From: Actinoallomurus bryophytorum
Lineage (GTDB): Bacteria; Actinomycetota; Actinomycetes; Streptosporangiales; Streptosporangiaceae
Assembly (NCBI RefSeq): GCF_006716425.1
Contig: NZ_VFOZ01000001.1
Span: 4,216,001-4,280,000 of the forward strand
Direction: 5' to 3'
Length of the DNA stretch: 64,000 nt
A model generated the notes under the pieces. That model had not been told where the DNA came from. It searched no databases and saw only the letters and a program-made list of their open reading frames with translations. Positions 25,677 through 34,570 of the stretch are shown here, in pieces; position 1 is the first letter of the stretch; every line of letters begins with the position of its first letter. The position numbers and the translations under genes were made by a program.

Positions 25677-26041
25677 CCCTAAGTCAGTCGTCCGGCCGTG
25701 ACAACGAAGGGGAGCACCCACCTCGAAACAGCGTTCATGGGTCTCACCTCCTCGCGTGATGTCACGGCGTCGCAGATGCTAACAACCGAACCTCATCCCG
25801 CCCAACCTCTTTTTCGGTGCCGGACCGCGCGGCCGGCGAGGCGAGCGAGACCGCCGCCTGGGGAGGGGTGCGGAGTACGGGCCGTCGGTCCAGGTGCGGT
25901 CTTGGCCTCGGTTCCTTCCGGGTGAGGCAATAGACGGCCAGGTCACCGGCTCGGCATCGCTCCTGTCCTTGACATTGGTCACGGTGGCTCGACCCGTTTG
26001 ATTCCGCCCGGAGCCGGCCGATCGGGCCCTAAGGAGCACTC
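25677..26041. other. Divergent intergenic region
   Basis: 365 bp between the acetyltransferase leader and the secreted-protein gene. It should contain both promoters. An AAGGAG ribosome site lies just before ATG 26042. Open frames here are not convincing. Confidence 0.4.
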
Positions 26042-27238
26042 ATGAACCTCAAGCATCCGACGGCCGCCCGGATGCCGTCTCGCGCCGTCGTGGCCTGTGT
26101 CCTCGCGCTCACCGTGACCGGGGCGGCGCCCTCGGCTTCGACGCGAGCGGCGACCCAGGCCAGGGCGGCCTGCGTCACCACACCGGACGAGTACCAGACC
26201 GCATGGAACAACCGTGAGGTTCGATGCGTCTCGCCCTTGCTCTTCGCCACGACACACCCGCGCGGCAGCACGACGATCTATCCCAGCGGCTTCTGGTACG
26301 CCTGGGCGGTCTCCAACACCAATCTCGAGCGCTACCTGCTGCTGCGCAGGATCTACGGCGACAATCCTCCGAAGGTCGGCATCGGGATCCTGTCGTACGC
26401 GGGGTTTCCGGGCCTGGTGAGCTTCGATGACCCGATGGACCTCGCGGTCTACACCCTGCCCCTGGGTACCCAGGTCCAGGTGCCGAGCTTCGAGACGTGG
26501 TTCCGCCTCCTCGACCAGGAGTTCGGCGACACCGGGGCGTACCCGCTCGCGGCCCAGATCGACCTCGTCCTCGCGTACTCCCGGCTCCGCCCGAACGAAG
26601 ACGTCGTCGGCGCTTTCCAGACGGTGACCGGCTGCCGGCGGGCCGCGCTGCTCAGAGGGCAGGACCTGTCGCCGAAGATCGGCTGTAACCGATCCTTCCT
26701 CGGCGCGATCGCGGCCGCGGGCCCCTCCCCGTACACCACCGGCGAGTCGACGTCGTGCTTCCAGAACTTCGCCTCGACCTACCAGGGGCCCAGGAACGCC
26801 GCGGCGATGCGCGGAGTGCTGTACCAGTGTCAGGACGTCGGATTCCTCAACACCGGCGTCGGGCTCGGCTACAACACTTACGCGAACCCGTTCGTCTGCA
26901 AGCCCGCAGCCAAACAGACGGTCCGGCAGAGGTACACGGGCAGGGAGTTCATCCTCCCGAACATGGCGTTCGACGACCTCCCAAGCCACGTGAACATCGA
27001 GCTGGACCTCGGTGAGCCGTTCGAGCGAGGCTTCCTGTTCGCCGGCTACTGCCGGATCGGCCGTGGCGGCGCGGGGTCCGCGTCCGGCTCCGCCTCTGGC
27101 CCAGGGAGAGCGGCATCCGTCCAGAACAATGCTCAGGACATGTCGATCGGCGTCGGGCAGCGTACGTCCGCGAGTGATCGGCACTCGCGGCGCACGGTAC
27201 CCAGACGGCGCGGCAACGGTGGGAAGCGCCGGCCTTAA
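26042..27238 (+). CDS. Secreted protein of unknown function, cysteine-rich
   Basis: A 398-residue exported protein with an N-terminal signal (RAVVACVLALTVTGAAPSAS, cleavage around residues 36-43). The mature chain has eight or so Cys, spaced as ACVTTP, VRCVSP, GCRRA, GCNRS, SCFQN, YQCQD, VCKPA and YCRIG, suggesting four disulfides, and many aromatic residues. No enzyme motif is evident. The C-terminal ~55 residues (after FAGYCRIG) are low-complexity, Ser/Gly- and then Arg-rich, and may be a disordered tail. It is convergent with the PadR-linked membrane gene and stands alone. Function not known. Confidence 0.75.
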   Translation: MNLKHPTAARMPSRAVVACVLALTVTGAAPSASTRAATQARAACVTTPDEYQTAWNNREVRCVSPLLFATTHPRGSTTIYPSGFWYAWAVSNTNLERYLLLRRIYGDNPPKVGIGILSYAGFPGLVSFDDPMDLAVYTLPLGTQVQVPSFETWFRLLDQEFGDTGAYPLAAQIDLVLAYSRLRPNEDVVGAFQTVTGCRRAALLRGQDLSPKIGCNRSFLGAIAAAGPSPYTTGESTSCFQNFASTYQGPRNAAAMRGVLYQCQDVGFLNTGVGLGYNTYANPFVCKPAAKQTVRQRYTGREFILPNMAFDDLPSHVNIELDLGEPFERGFLFAGYCRIGRGGAGSASGSASGPGRAASVQNNAQDMSIGVGQRTSASDRHSRRTVPRRRGNGGKRRP

Positions 27239-27314
27239 GCCGAGGTGCCGTCGCGCTGCTGAGCGTGACCCCAACGCCGCCGGCGAGTTCAGCCGATGGC
27301 GGCCGGGCGTACGG

Positions 27315-28091
27315 TCACCCGGGGGGCGACCACGGGCCGGCGGGAGGCCAGGCTCCGTCGTCCGGTGGCTGGGGGCGCCGTGCGCGGACGGCGACGGGCG
27401 GCACCATCGGCGGCCAGGAATCGGGGACATGACCCAGGGGCGGCCAGGAGCCGGGTACGACGGCGGCCGGCGCGACGGACGGCGGGAGAGCGACCGGGAC
27501 TCCGGACGGGCCTTGCGGTGGCCACGCCGGTCCCCACCACATCGATGCGGCTTCGAAGGGTGTGCCGTCCGGGAGGAACTCGTGCTTCTTCAGAGCCAGG
27601 CGCCTGTTCCGTTTGTTCAGGGGCGGTATGGGGACCAGCAGGAACACCGCGAGAATGATGGCTATCCACCACCCATTGCCGTGGGGAAGCGGTGAACGGT
27701 ACGGGATGCCGCGTTGGGCGCTGAAAACCGCGCGTTCGCCGACGAGCACACCGAGGGAGACGGGGTAGCTGAGCAAGGAGAATCCGAAGTTGCTGCGCGC
27801 GTAGAACCAGCGGCCGAGAATGTCGTCGCGGGCCCACCAGCGGTACGCATAGGGGAGGCGGGCGCCGGTTCCCCTGTAGAGCAGCCAGCGCCACACCGGT
27901 GGGTGGGCGCGCCAGCGGGTCATGAGCCCGCCGCGGATGACGTCCCAGGACTCGCGGATCGAGGGGGTCTCTCTGCCCGGTGTCGCCGCGTCGAGCAGGG
28001 TGCCGATTAATTCCTCTCCGCGGGCGGCGCGGTAGCGCGGAGGGTAGGCGCGCAGCAGCGTGAGGCAGCGCTGCTCGTACCGTGTCGTCAT
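27315..28091 (-). CDS. Membrane protein co-encoded with a PadR regulator
   Basis: A 258-residue protein. The N-terminus has the motif LLRAYPPRYRAARGEELIGTLLDAA, found in many actinobacterial membrane proteins paired with PadR regulators, then two hydrophobic segments (about FGFSLLSYPVSLGVLVG and WWIAIILAVFLLVPI), then a C-terminal Pro/Trp-rich cytoplasmic tail of about 90 residues. The start overlaps the padR stop as ATGA, so the two are translated together. The same pairing occurs at 55598-56703. The role is unknown; PadR partners are often efflux or stress proteins. Confidence 0.8.
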   Translation of the reverse strand: MTTRYEQRCLTLLRAYPPRYRAARGEELIGTLLDAATPGRETPSIRESWDVIRGGLMTRWRAHPPVWRWLLYRGTGARLPYAYRWWARDDILGRWFYARSNFGFSLLSYPVSLGVLVGERAVFSAQRGIPYRSPLPHGNGWWIAIILAVFLLVPIPPLNKRNRRLALKKHEFLPDGTPFEAASMWWGPAWPPQGPSGVPVALPPSVAPAAVVPGSWPPLGHVPDSWPPMVPPVAVRARRPQPPDDGAWPPAGPWSPPG

Positions 28092-28414
28092 GCCGGACTC
28101 CCGGAGATCCTCGGGCCGGCCAGTCGCCGGCGGGCCCGCGCGGCCAGCGCGGTCAGTCTGCTGGTCTCGGCCTCAAGGGCCTCGCGGCCGGGACCGGTGA
28201 GCCAGTAGTAACGGCGGAACCGGCCCTGTACGACCTCTTCACGGTCGCGCGTGATGAGGCCGTCTTCGGCCAGGCGGTCCAGGGCGCCGTACAGGGTGCC
28301 GGGACCGAGCTTGACCCGCCCGTCCGACAGATCCTTCACGGCGGCGATGATGCCGTAGCCGTACAGGGGTTCGGGGGCGAGAGCGAGCAGGATCAGATAA
28401 CTCTGCTCCCGCAT
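28088..28414 (-). CDS. PadR family transcriptional regulator
   Basis: A 108-residue winged-helix regulator: QSYLILLALAPEPLYGYGIIAAVKDLSDGRVKLGPGTLYGALDRLAEDGLI is the DNA-binding domain, followed by one dimerisation helix (EALEAETSRLTALAARARRR). ATG 28414 has a GGAGG ribosome site 8 bases upstream; longer forms starting at 28465 or 28429 are possible. It probably represses its own operon through the AT-rich inverted repeat at 28444-28462. Confidence 0.9.
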   Translation of the reverse strand: MREQSYLILLALAPEPLYGYGIIAAVKDLSDGRVKLGPGTLYGALDRLAEDGLITRDREEVVQGRFRRYYWLTGPGREALEAETSRLTALAARARRRLAGPRISGSPA

Positions 28415-28443
28415 CGGTTTGGCCTCCATGAGACCTAATATGA

Positions 28444-28462
28444 CGTTACGCGATATATAACG
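28444..28462 (-). promoter_or_regulatory. Putative PadR promoter/operator
   Basis: CGTTA and TAACG are inverted around a TATATAT-containing core in an otherwise GC-rich gap. The TATATA may be the -10 box of the padR operon. Confidence 0.45.
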
Positions 28463-28505
28463 CAAGCATCAGGGGCGGCATCGGGCCGCGACAAGGACGC
28501 AGGTG

Positions 28506-29213
28506 TCACTTGCGCGCGAGGACGAGCCCGTACCGCGGGCCGCCGTCCTCGCGTTGGCCGAGAGCCGGCAGGGGGACCGTCGTCACGGTGAACCCGGAGG
28601 CGGCCAGGTCGTCGCGGACCGCGTCCAGCCCGCAGGTGCGGTAGTACATGACGAACGGGGGACGCCATAGGGCGTTGCGGGCCCGCATGGCCAGGTCGAA
28701 TCCGAGCAGCGCCCAGTACGAGCCCGAGGTGATGGGTAGTGGCGCACCGATCGGGAGGGCGAACAGTCCGCCGGGCCGCAGCGCGCGGAACACCCCGGCG
28801 AACAGGGCGGGCCGTTCGGCGGGCAGGAAGTGCCCGAGCGCCCCGAAACTGACCGCCAGGTCGAAGGCGTCGGCGAAGGGCAGCGCCCGTGCGTCGGCCC
28901 GTACCCACTCGGCGTCCGGGTGTGCGTCGCGCGCCCGCGCGAGCATGCCGGCGCTGAAGTCGACGCCCGTGATCCGTTCCTGGCACAGGGGCGCGAGGAC
29001 CCGCGTGCCCGCACCGGTGCCGCAGCACACGTCCAGTCCCCGGCCGAACGGGCCGAGTGGCCGCAGCGCGTCGGCGGTCGCGTCGAGGATGCCATCGGGG
29101 GTGCGAAATGGCGTGTGGTCGAACTTCGGAGCGAGCAGGTCGTAGCCGTGCTCGACCGACGACAGCGCCTGCATTGCCAGTTCACGCAGAGACGGGCCTT
29201 GAGGCGAGAACAC
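28506..29213 (-). CDS. SAM-dependent methyltransferase (class I)
   Basis: A 235-residue class I methyltransferase. SAM motif I is GLDVCCGTGAGTRVLAPL, motif II ITGVDFSAGMLARAR, and post-II VRADARALPFADAFDLAVSFGALGHF. The C-terminal half (ALPIGAPLPITSGSYWALLGFDLAMR) would form the substrate pocket. The substrate is not predictable. It follows the PhyH-like gene on the same strand after 75 bp and may be co-expressed with it. Confidence 0.9.
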   Translation of the reverse strand: MFSPQGPSLRELAMQALSSVEHGYDLLAPKFDHTPFRTPDGILDATADALRPLGPFGRGLDVCCGTGAGTRVLAPLCQERITGVDFSAGMLARARDAHPDAEWVRADARALPFADAFDLAVSFGALGHFLPAERPALFAGVFRALRPGGLFALPIGAPLPITSGSYWALLGFDLAMRARNALWRPPFVMYYRTCGLDAVRDDLAASGFTVTTVPLPALGQREDGGPRYGLVLARK

Positions 29214-29288
29214 GGGCCAAGAGTACTTCCTGATGTCCTAGGTGTATTGACCGTTGGTGACACGCCGGTCTGGGTCTGACGATGCGGG

Positions 29289-30152
29289 TCAGCGGCGGTC
29301 CAGGAGGCGTTTGGGGTGCATACCGTCGACCATGCCGACGAAAGGCGGATAGATGCTGTAGCCGAGCATCCGGCGGAGATCCTCTGAGACCTCACGGACG
29401 GCATCCCGGCTGGTGGAGAGGGTGAACGCCTCCTGTGTCCGCAGCCAGGGCTGACAGTATTGGGCGGTGGCGGCCAGGCGTGGTGCGACGGTGCGGTTGG
29501 CGCCGCCACCGTGCCAGAGGGTGCCGACGAACAGCCCGCAGGAGCCGGCGGGCATGACGGCGGTCAGGTGGGGGTCTGCGTCGGTGGGGGTTCTGCCGTC
29601 CGGCCAGCGGTGACTCCCGGGGAAGAGGACGGTTGCGCCGTTATCGGCGGTGAACTCGTCGATCGCCCAGATGGTGGCCACCGACAGCTCCGGTCGGGGG
29701 CGAGGGACCGGATAGAAGCCATCGTCGGGGTGCGGCAGCTGGGGGTCTTCGCCAGGCCGGATGTTGATGATCTGCAACTGGGACAGCAGGTAGTTGGGCA
29801 GCAGCAATCGGTCGAGCAGGGCCAGGACGCGAGGGTGGTCAACGAGGCGGTCCACCGAACGGGTCTTGTTGAGCACGCTGTAGATCCGCTGGGTACGGTG
29901 GCCCTCGAAGGCGTTGCGCCCGGTCTGGCCAAGCAGCGGCGTGAGTTCGGCGCGAAGATCGTCGCATTCTTGGCGGCTGAGCAGGCCGGTCAGGATGAGG
30001 TAGCCGTCGCGTTCGAGTGCGGCCAGGTCGGCTTGGATCTGCCCAGGCTCGACGCCCCGGCCGCCGCCGCCGGTGGCCCGGTGCGTGCGAGCGAGATCTC
30101 CGGCCAGATCCTCCAGGCTGTGCACCTCGGGGTTCGCGCCCTGCTCGGTCAT
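29289..30152 (-). CDS. Phytanoyl-CoA dioxygenase (PhyH) family protein
   Basis: A 287-residue Fe(II)/2-oxoglutarate oxygenase. ATG 30152 overlaps the stop of the upstream TetR gene as ATGA. The fold is seen in LERDGYLILTGLLSRQECDDLRAEL, the metal-binding HPD in LPHPDDGFYPVP, FPGSHRW, and the distal histidine in GTLWHGGGANRTV. The HxD...H triad and a following Arg are present, so it should be active. Such enzymes hydroxylate lipids or secondary metabolites. Translational coupling to TetR suggests control by its substrate or product. Confidence 0.88.
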   Translation of the reverse strand: MTEQGANPEVHSLEDLAGDLARTHRATGGGGRGVEPGQIQADLAALERDGYLILTGLLSRQECDDLRAELTPLLGQTGRNAFEGHRTQRIYSVLNKTRSVDRLVDHPRVLALLDRLLLPNYLLSQLQIINIRPGEDPQLPHPDDGFYPVPRPRPELSVATIWAIDEFTADNGATVLFPGSHRWPDGRTPTDADPHLTAVMPAGSCGLFVGTLWHGGGANRTVAPRLAATAQYCQPWLRTQEAFTLSTSRDAVREVSEDLRRMLGYSIYPPFVGMVDGMHPKRLLDRR

Positions 30153-30757
30153 GATGTCTCTCCGGAAGTGTTCGCGGCTTCGGCAGCTCCGGCGACGAAG
30201 GCCCACAACTCGGCGGCAACTCGTGAGCGGTCGGGACGAGGGGTGCGGGTCAGGACGACCGCGACAGCCATGTGGACGCCGCCAAGGATCGCTGCCACGA
30301 GCAACTCGGGGTCTCGGTCGGGGAGTAGATCGCCGTCACGCTGTCCGCGTGCGATGTTGCGGGCGCCCAGCTCAATGGCCTTGTGCAGGCGCTGCGTCTC
30401 GATACTTGCCGTCTCGGCGTCGCCGCCCAGCCGACCGAGCACGACGGGGGCGAGCGGATCGTCGTACAGGTGGTCGACCCATGTGGTGACCCGTGCCCGC
30501 TCCCTGTCGTACCAGGTGTCGCCGTCGAAGTCCCGGTTGGTCACCGCCTCATCCAGCCGGTCGTAGAAATCGGAAATGACAGCGCTGACCAGGCCGCTGC
30601 GGGTGCCGAAGTAGCGGTAGGGCAGGCCGACGCTCACCCCGGCACGCCGCGCCACAGCGGCCACCTCGATGTCGCCGGCCGCGACCATCTCCTCGGCGGC
30701 CGCGTGGAGTATCCGCTGCCGAGCCGCCGAGCCCCGTGCGGACCATCGTTCTTCCAT
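30149..30757 (-). CDS. TetR family transcriptional regulator
   Basis: About 202 residues. The N-terminal helix-turn-helix is clear (RQRILHAAAEEMVAAGDIEVAAVARRAGVSVGLPYRYFGTRSGLV), and the ligand domain is the helical remainder. ATG 30757 or GTG 30763 may be the start. The gene is 5' of phyH with an ATGA overlap. A perfect 12-bp palindrome lies 16 bp upstream and probably is its own operator. Confidence 0.9.
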   Translation of the reverse strand: MEERWSARGSAARQRILHAAAEEMVAAGDIEVAAVARRAGVSVGLPYRYFGTRSGLVSAVISDFYDRLDEAVTNRDFDGDTWYDRERARVTTWVDHLYDDPLAPVVLGRLGGDAETASIETQRLHKAIELGARNIARGQRDGDLLPDRDPELLVAAILGGVHMAVAVVLTRTPRPDRSRVAAELWAFVAGAAEAANTSGETS

Positions 30758-30772
30758 GGGCACTGACCCTAA

Positions 30773-30784
30773 GTTGAGCTCAAC
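30773..30784. promoter_or_regulatory. Putative TetR operator
   Basis: Perfect palindrome GTTGAGCTCAAC, followed by a partial repeat CTCAATT, immediately upstream of the TetR start. Confidence 0.55.
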
Positions 30785-30859
30785 TCAATTACAAGGGCCA
30801 CATCGTCAGGCGCATGCCCGTGGTTCTGGTGACCGCTGCGGCGCGGACGTTCCGGGCCG

Positions 30860-31552
30860 CTACGTCTCCAGGGGCGGCATGATCGCGAACTGAGCCAGCC
30901 GTTCGATGCCGGTTTCGGTGACCGTGAGGGCCCGATCGCGAGGTCGTCGGGCGATCCAGCCGTGCGTGAGCATGGCGGCCAGGAGGGTGGCACCGAGTCG
31001 ACCGGCGAGGTGCGGTACTCGTTCGGTCCAGTCCAGGCAGCCGCGGGTGGCCGGTCCTGGTCCCGGGGGCAGATCGGTGATGCCTAGCGCGGCCAGGAGT
31101 GGATCGCTGAAGTGGTGGACCCTGCCGGTGACCCCCTGTGCGCACGGGTCGACGACACCTGCTGCGGCGAGGTGGCCGGAGACCGCCACGGCGACGCTAC
31201 CGCCAAGGTGGGCGTAGCAGACGCGGGCTTGTTGCAGCCGCCTGCCGGTGCGGGCCTGACGCATGCTCTCGACCGGTTGTGGCGGGGCGATCGCGGCGAG
31301 TGCCTCGACGGCGACGTCGGACGAGGCGAGACGGTGCAGCTTGCGCCGTCCGGCCTGCACGACGGTTACCAGGTTCGCGGTGACGAGTTGATGCAGGTGG
31401 GCGGTCGCGGCCGAGTTGGAGATCCGGGCGGTCGCGGCGAGGGCGCTGGCGGTGTGTGCCTGTCCGTCCATGAGGCGTTGCAGCATGGCTGCGCGGGCGG
31501 GTTCGCCGATCGCACGCGCGACCGCGCTGAGGTCACAGTCGGAAGCGAACAC
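30860..31552 (-). CDS. ArsR family winged-helix regulator
   Basis: A 230-residue regulator with an N-terminal ArsR helix-turn-helix (AVARAIGEPARAAMLQRLMDGQAHTASALAATARISNSAATAHLHQLVTANLV is split by no gap). A conserved C-terminal segment has CYAHLGG and a second basic helical region. It lacks the CxC metal site of true ArsR, so it senses something else. It is divergent from a MaoC hydratase gene, with an imperfect ACTTC/GAAGT inverted repeat in the gap, and may control it. Confidence 0.85.
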   Translation of the reverse strand: MFASDCDLSAVARAIGEPARAAMLQRLMDGQAHTASALAATARISNSAATAHLHQLVTANLVTVVQAGRRKLHRLASSDVAVEALAAIAPPQPVESMRQARTGRRLQQARVCYAHLGGSVAVAVSGHLAAAGVVDPCAQGVTGRVHHFSDPLLAALGITDLPPGPGPATRGCLDWTERVPHLAGRLGATLLAAMLTHGWIARRPRDRALTVTETGIERLAQFAIMPPLET

Positions 31553-31616
31553 CGTGGAAGCGTAGCGTCCTCATACTTCGGGTTGGGCTGAAGTGTTGCC
31601 GTGCAACGCTTGAGCC

Positions 31617-32138
31617 ATGTCGACCAGGGCCGAGCCGGGCAGCGGTACGCGCACGCTCACCGCAGTGGACTTCTCCGTGGGGATCGACGAGCGCTGGTTC
31701 GAGGACTACGCCCCGGGATCGGTGTACGAATACGGCTACGTCAACGTGGTCCGGGAGGAGATGCTGGCTTTCGCGTCGCAGTTCGACCCCCAGCCGATCC
31801 ACCTGGATGCCGCCTTTGCCGAGCTTGGTCCGTTCGGCGGTCTCATTGCCAGTGGCTGGTACACGGCATGCGTGTTCATGCGGTTGTTCGCCGATCATTA
31901 CCTGTCGCGGGTAGCCAGTTTGGCGTCACCTGGCGTGGATGAGCTGCGATGGCCGGCACCCCTGCGCGCCGGGGATCAGGTGCGCCTGCGCACCACGATC
32001 CTGGCCGCTCGCCCGTCGCGCTCGAAGCCCGACCGTGGAGTGGTGCGGACCCGAGGAGAGCTGATCAACCAGGACGGGCGGATCGTGCTGAACTTGGTGG
32101 CGGTGAACCTCCTGCGCCGCCGCATCACCGATCCGTGA
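31617..32138 (+). CDS. MaoC-like dehydratase
   Basis: A 173-residue single hotdog-fold protein. The hydratase-2 motif reads FASQFDPQPIHLDAAFAELGPFGGLIASGWYT, with the catalytic Asp and His of FDPQPIHLD. The C-terminal strands (DELRWPAPLRAGDQVRLRTTI) complete the fold. These enzymes hydrate enoyl-CoA in beta-oxidation or polyketide-like pathways. It is divergent from the ArsR-type regulator. Confidence 0.9.
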   Translation: MSTRAEPGSGTRTLTAVDFSVGIDERWFEDYAPGSVYEYGYVNVVREEMLAFASQFDPQPIHLDAAFAELGPFGGLIASGWYTACVFMRLFADHYLSRVASLASPGVDELRWPAPLRAGDQVRLRTTILAARPSRSKPDRGVVRTRGELINQDGRIVLNLVAVNLLRRRITDP

Positions 32139-32241
32139 CGACCGAGGTCCGACGTGCGCCAGCTCATGATCAATCGCAACGGGGGGATATCCGTGCACTA
32201 CCTTGTCCTCGCCTATGACCAGCCCGGCGGTAAAGGACAAC

Positions 32242-33165
32242 CTAGCGCCGGTGGGGATCGTCCTCGGGTAGCCAGGCGTCCGGGCCGTGGACTCCGAGGT
32301 CGCCGACGCCGGTGGTGAGCGCGTCAATGGTGGTCAGGACGGCGGGGCGGGACTCGCCGCGCCGCCAGACGAGGGACCACGTCCAGTAGACCTGGGGTGC
32401 GATCAGCGAGCGTTTGGTCAGGTCGGATGGCAGCGTGGCGGTCTGGCCCATGGGCGAGTCGACGATCGGGCGCGGGCTGTTGCGTACGTGGTCGAAGAAG
32501 GGCTCGCCGATGATGCCGCAGTCGGAGATGTGCAATGGGTGAGTGCCGGTGTCGCGGGCGAGGCGCTCGGCGTAGGCGTTCCACGACAGCCACGGCGTGT
32601 TGTCGTCGGCGATGAGCACGGCGGTGTCGTCCACGCGGACGTCGCCGGCATCGTTGCCGGTCGCGATCGCGAAGAGCCGGACGGCGCGGAGGAGCCGGGC
32701 GTTCAGCCCGTACCGCTCCATGTCGCCCGTGGACACCCGGCACACCGCGAGGTCCAGGCTGCCGGTGGAGACCCGCTCCGCCTGAGTGTGGGAAGGGCCG
32801 GTCCAAGGGTCGATGCGCAGCTGAACCGTCGGGGAGACGCGCGGGACCACGCCCGCGGGCAGCCAGCTCACGTACCCGATCCAGACCGGTTCGGAGCTGG
32901 ACATCCGTTTTACCCGGCCCTGGAGGTCATCGGCCTGTTGGAGCAGGGCGCGGGTGTGCGGAAGCAGGGCCGCTCCGGCCGGAGTGAGGCTCACCGAGCG
33001 GCGGTCACGGTCGAACAGCCGCACGCCGAGGTCGCGTTCGAGCGCCTTGATCTGCTGCGAGAGGGACGGGCCGGCGATCAACAGCCGCTCGGCGGCACGG
33101 CCGAAGCTGAGCTCTTCGGCGACCGCCACGAAGTAGCGCAGCTGGCGAAGCTCCACCCCTCTCAC
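32242..33165 (-). CDS. LysR family regulator, near-duplicate of 39026-39946
   Basis: A 307-residue LysR-type regulator. The N-terminal helix-turn-helix is [36 protein letters not shown], and the effector domain follows. The whole protein and about 65 bp of upstream DNA closely match the gene at 39026-39946; both end WLPE(D/G)DPH(R/K)R. GTG 33165 ([12 protein letters not shown]) is the start conserved between the copies. The genes it regulates are not obvious; no divergent enzyme gene is adjacent. Confidence 0.9.
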   Translation of the reverse strand: MRGVELRQLRYFVAVAEELSFGRAAERLLIAGPSLSQQIKALERDLGVRLFDRDRRSVSLTPAGAALLPHTRALLQQADDLQGRVKRMSSSEPVWIGYVSWLPAGVVPRVSPTVQLRIDPWTGPSHTQAERVSTGSLDLAVCRVSTGDMERYGLNARLLRAVRLFAIATGNDAGDVRVDDTAVLIADDNTPWLSWNAYAERLARDTGTHPLHISDCGIIGEPFFDHVRNSPRPIVDSPMGQTATLPSDLTKRSLIAPQVYWTWSLVWRRGESRPAVLTTIDALTTGVGDLGVHGPDAWLPEDDPHRR

Positions 33166-33643
33166 GCTACGTCACTGGAAGGCTGTGCCTACCAGCAGGG
33201 AGGAATCATGTCCTGGCGTCACCGCTGGTCAGTCGTGCATTGTGGGTGGCACGGGAACGCCGGAGCATGCCCCCGCCGACTTCTTCCGCCGGTCCCCCCG
33301 AGGCGGAAAGACGATCGTGGCCGTGGCGCTCCGCGACACACCCCGCCGGTCGAGGCATGACGGACGACGCTGCCTGACCCACACGCCCCCCTGGAGGCTT
33401 CCCGCCGCCGCCCCCGGCGGCCGAGCTGGGAGCCATCCCCTAAAGGCTTCCCGCCGCAGCGACCCCAGCTGCGGCGGGAAGCCGACCAACGATCACGGCG
33501 GGACGCCGCTGCCATCGCCCGGACGGGCCGCGGCACCGGGCGCGCGGGCCCGGCCACACGAAGTCGTCCCCTCATGGAACGGCGTGGAACGCCCTCCTTC
33601 TGAGGCGCCCTCCACCAAGGCGCCACGACTGCGAGGAGGCAAC
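33166..33643. other. Intergenic region with duplicated and palindromic DNA
   Basis: 478 bp. The first ~65 bp match the region upstream of the second LysR copy (39947-40011). A 13-base sequence GGCTTCCCGCCGC occurs at 33396-33408 and again as the left arm of the large hairpin at 33445-33483, so the two copies compete for one right arm. No protein gene is convincing before the small leader frame at 33644. Confidence 0.55.
33445..33483 (+). promoter_or_regulatory. Large leader hairpin upstream of the secreted-protein gene
   Basis: Perfect 16-bp inverted repeat (GGCTTCCCGCCGCAGC / GCTGCGGCGGGAAGCC) with a 7-nt loop. It may be a terminator or attenuator. An upstream repeat of the left arm offers an alternative pairing. 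Confidence 0.6.
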
Positions 33644-33679
33644 ATGACCACCTATCGATGCGCCGGAGCGCGGACATGA
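33644..33679 (+). CDS. 11-residue leader peptide, overlapping the next start
   Basis: ATG 33644 is preceded by GAGGAGG at ideal distance and encodes MTTYRCAGART. Its TGA overlaps the ATG of the secreted-protein gene as ATGA (33676-33679). It contains one Cys. The strong ribosome site lies here rather than at the main gene, so translation of the secreted protein may depend on re-initiation. Confidence 0.5.
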   Translation: MTTYRCAGART

Positions 33680-34515
33680 TGAGGATGGTGCGGGTCGCCG
33701 TCGCGCTGACGACCGCGGTCATGGGGCTCTTCGTCGTCGGGTCCGCCGTGCCGGCATCGGCCGCGATCAACCCGCGGACGCTCACCACGGCGCAGGTAAG
33801 GGTCAACGGCGCCGCGCAGGATGGGCTGGCGAGCGGCAACGTGGCCTGCCCGGCGGGCAGCAAGGTCATCGCGGCCGGCCTGGGGCATGCCCGGATGACC
33901 GGTCTGATCCCGCGGCCGGACTTCAACGGGGTCATCGCCAGCGGTGCCCCGCAGGGCACCGGCGCGGACCAGTTCATGGTCATCCAGGTGACCTGCGCGC
34001 CGAACGACCAGTTGGCCGGTTTCACCCAGAAGCAGGTGATGTTCCCCTTCAGCGGGTCCGTCCTCCGCCGCGGGGTCGTCTCGTGCCCGGCGGGGACGTA
34101 CGCGATCGGCGGCGGCGGGATGATGTTCAACTCGCGGGGCGGCATCAGCGCGTCCGTTCCGATGGTCGCCAACACGCCCACCGCCGACGGGAGCGGCTGG
34201 CAGGTCACAGTGCTGGACGCGATCCAGTCCGACACGCTCACCGTGAGCACGCAGTGTGCGCCGAAGGACACCTCGACCCTGCGTCAGGCCACCTTCGACG
34301 TCAACACCGCGTCGAGCAACGAGATCGACTGCGGGATCACCGGGCTGTCGTTCGGCGCCGGCCTGTTGGTGGTGGGTCCTGACGGCACCGAGGCACAGGA
34401 CGGCTCCCTCACCCAGCTGACCCAGCTCGGCACACGCGGCTGGTTCACCGCGGGCACGTCCCCGACCGCCGGCAGCCGTCTCGTCGTCCGGATCCGGTGC
34501 GTGGAGCCGACCTGA
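33676..34515 (+). CDS. Secreted protein of unknown function with internal repeats
   Basis: About 279 residues with a Sec signal (MMRMVRVAVALTTAVMGLFVVGSAVPASA, cleavage at ASA-A). The mature part has two similar repeats, VACPAGSKVIAAGLG and VSCPAGTYAIGGGGM, each followed by a segment ending VTCAPNDQ or TQCAPKD, and a third related ending RIRCVEP. Paired Cys suggest disulfides in a small beta-rich fold. ATG 33676 is chosen from its coupling to the leader peptide; ATG 33658 is the longer alternative. No enzymatic motif is seen. Confidence 0.78.
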   Translation: MMRMVRVAVALTTAVMGLFVVGSAVPASAAINPRTLTTAQVRVNGAAQDGLASGNVACPAGSKVIAAGLGHARMTGLIPRPDFNGVIASGAPQGTGADQFMVIQVTCAPNDQLAGFTQKQVMFPFSGSVLRRGVVSCPAGTYAIGGGGMMFNSRGGISASVPMVANTPTADGSGWQVTVLDAIQSDTLTVSTQCAPKDTSTLRQATFDVNTASSNEIDCGITGLSFGAGLLVVGPDGTEAQDGSLTQLTQLGTRGWFTAGTSPTAGSRLVVRIRCVEPT

Positions 34516-34532
34516 CGATTTCTACGCGAGCA

Positions 34533-34562
34533 GGAGCCTCGTCCCGGCCGGGACGAGGCTCC
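34533..34562. terminator. Bidirectional terminator
   Basis: Perfect 15-bp palindrome (GGAGCCTCGTCCCGG / CCGGGACGAGGCTCC) between two convergent stops. Confidence 0.8.
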
Positions 34563-34570
34563 CTCGCCGT

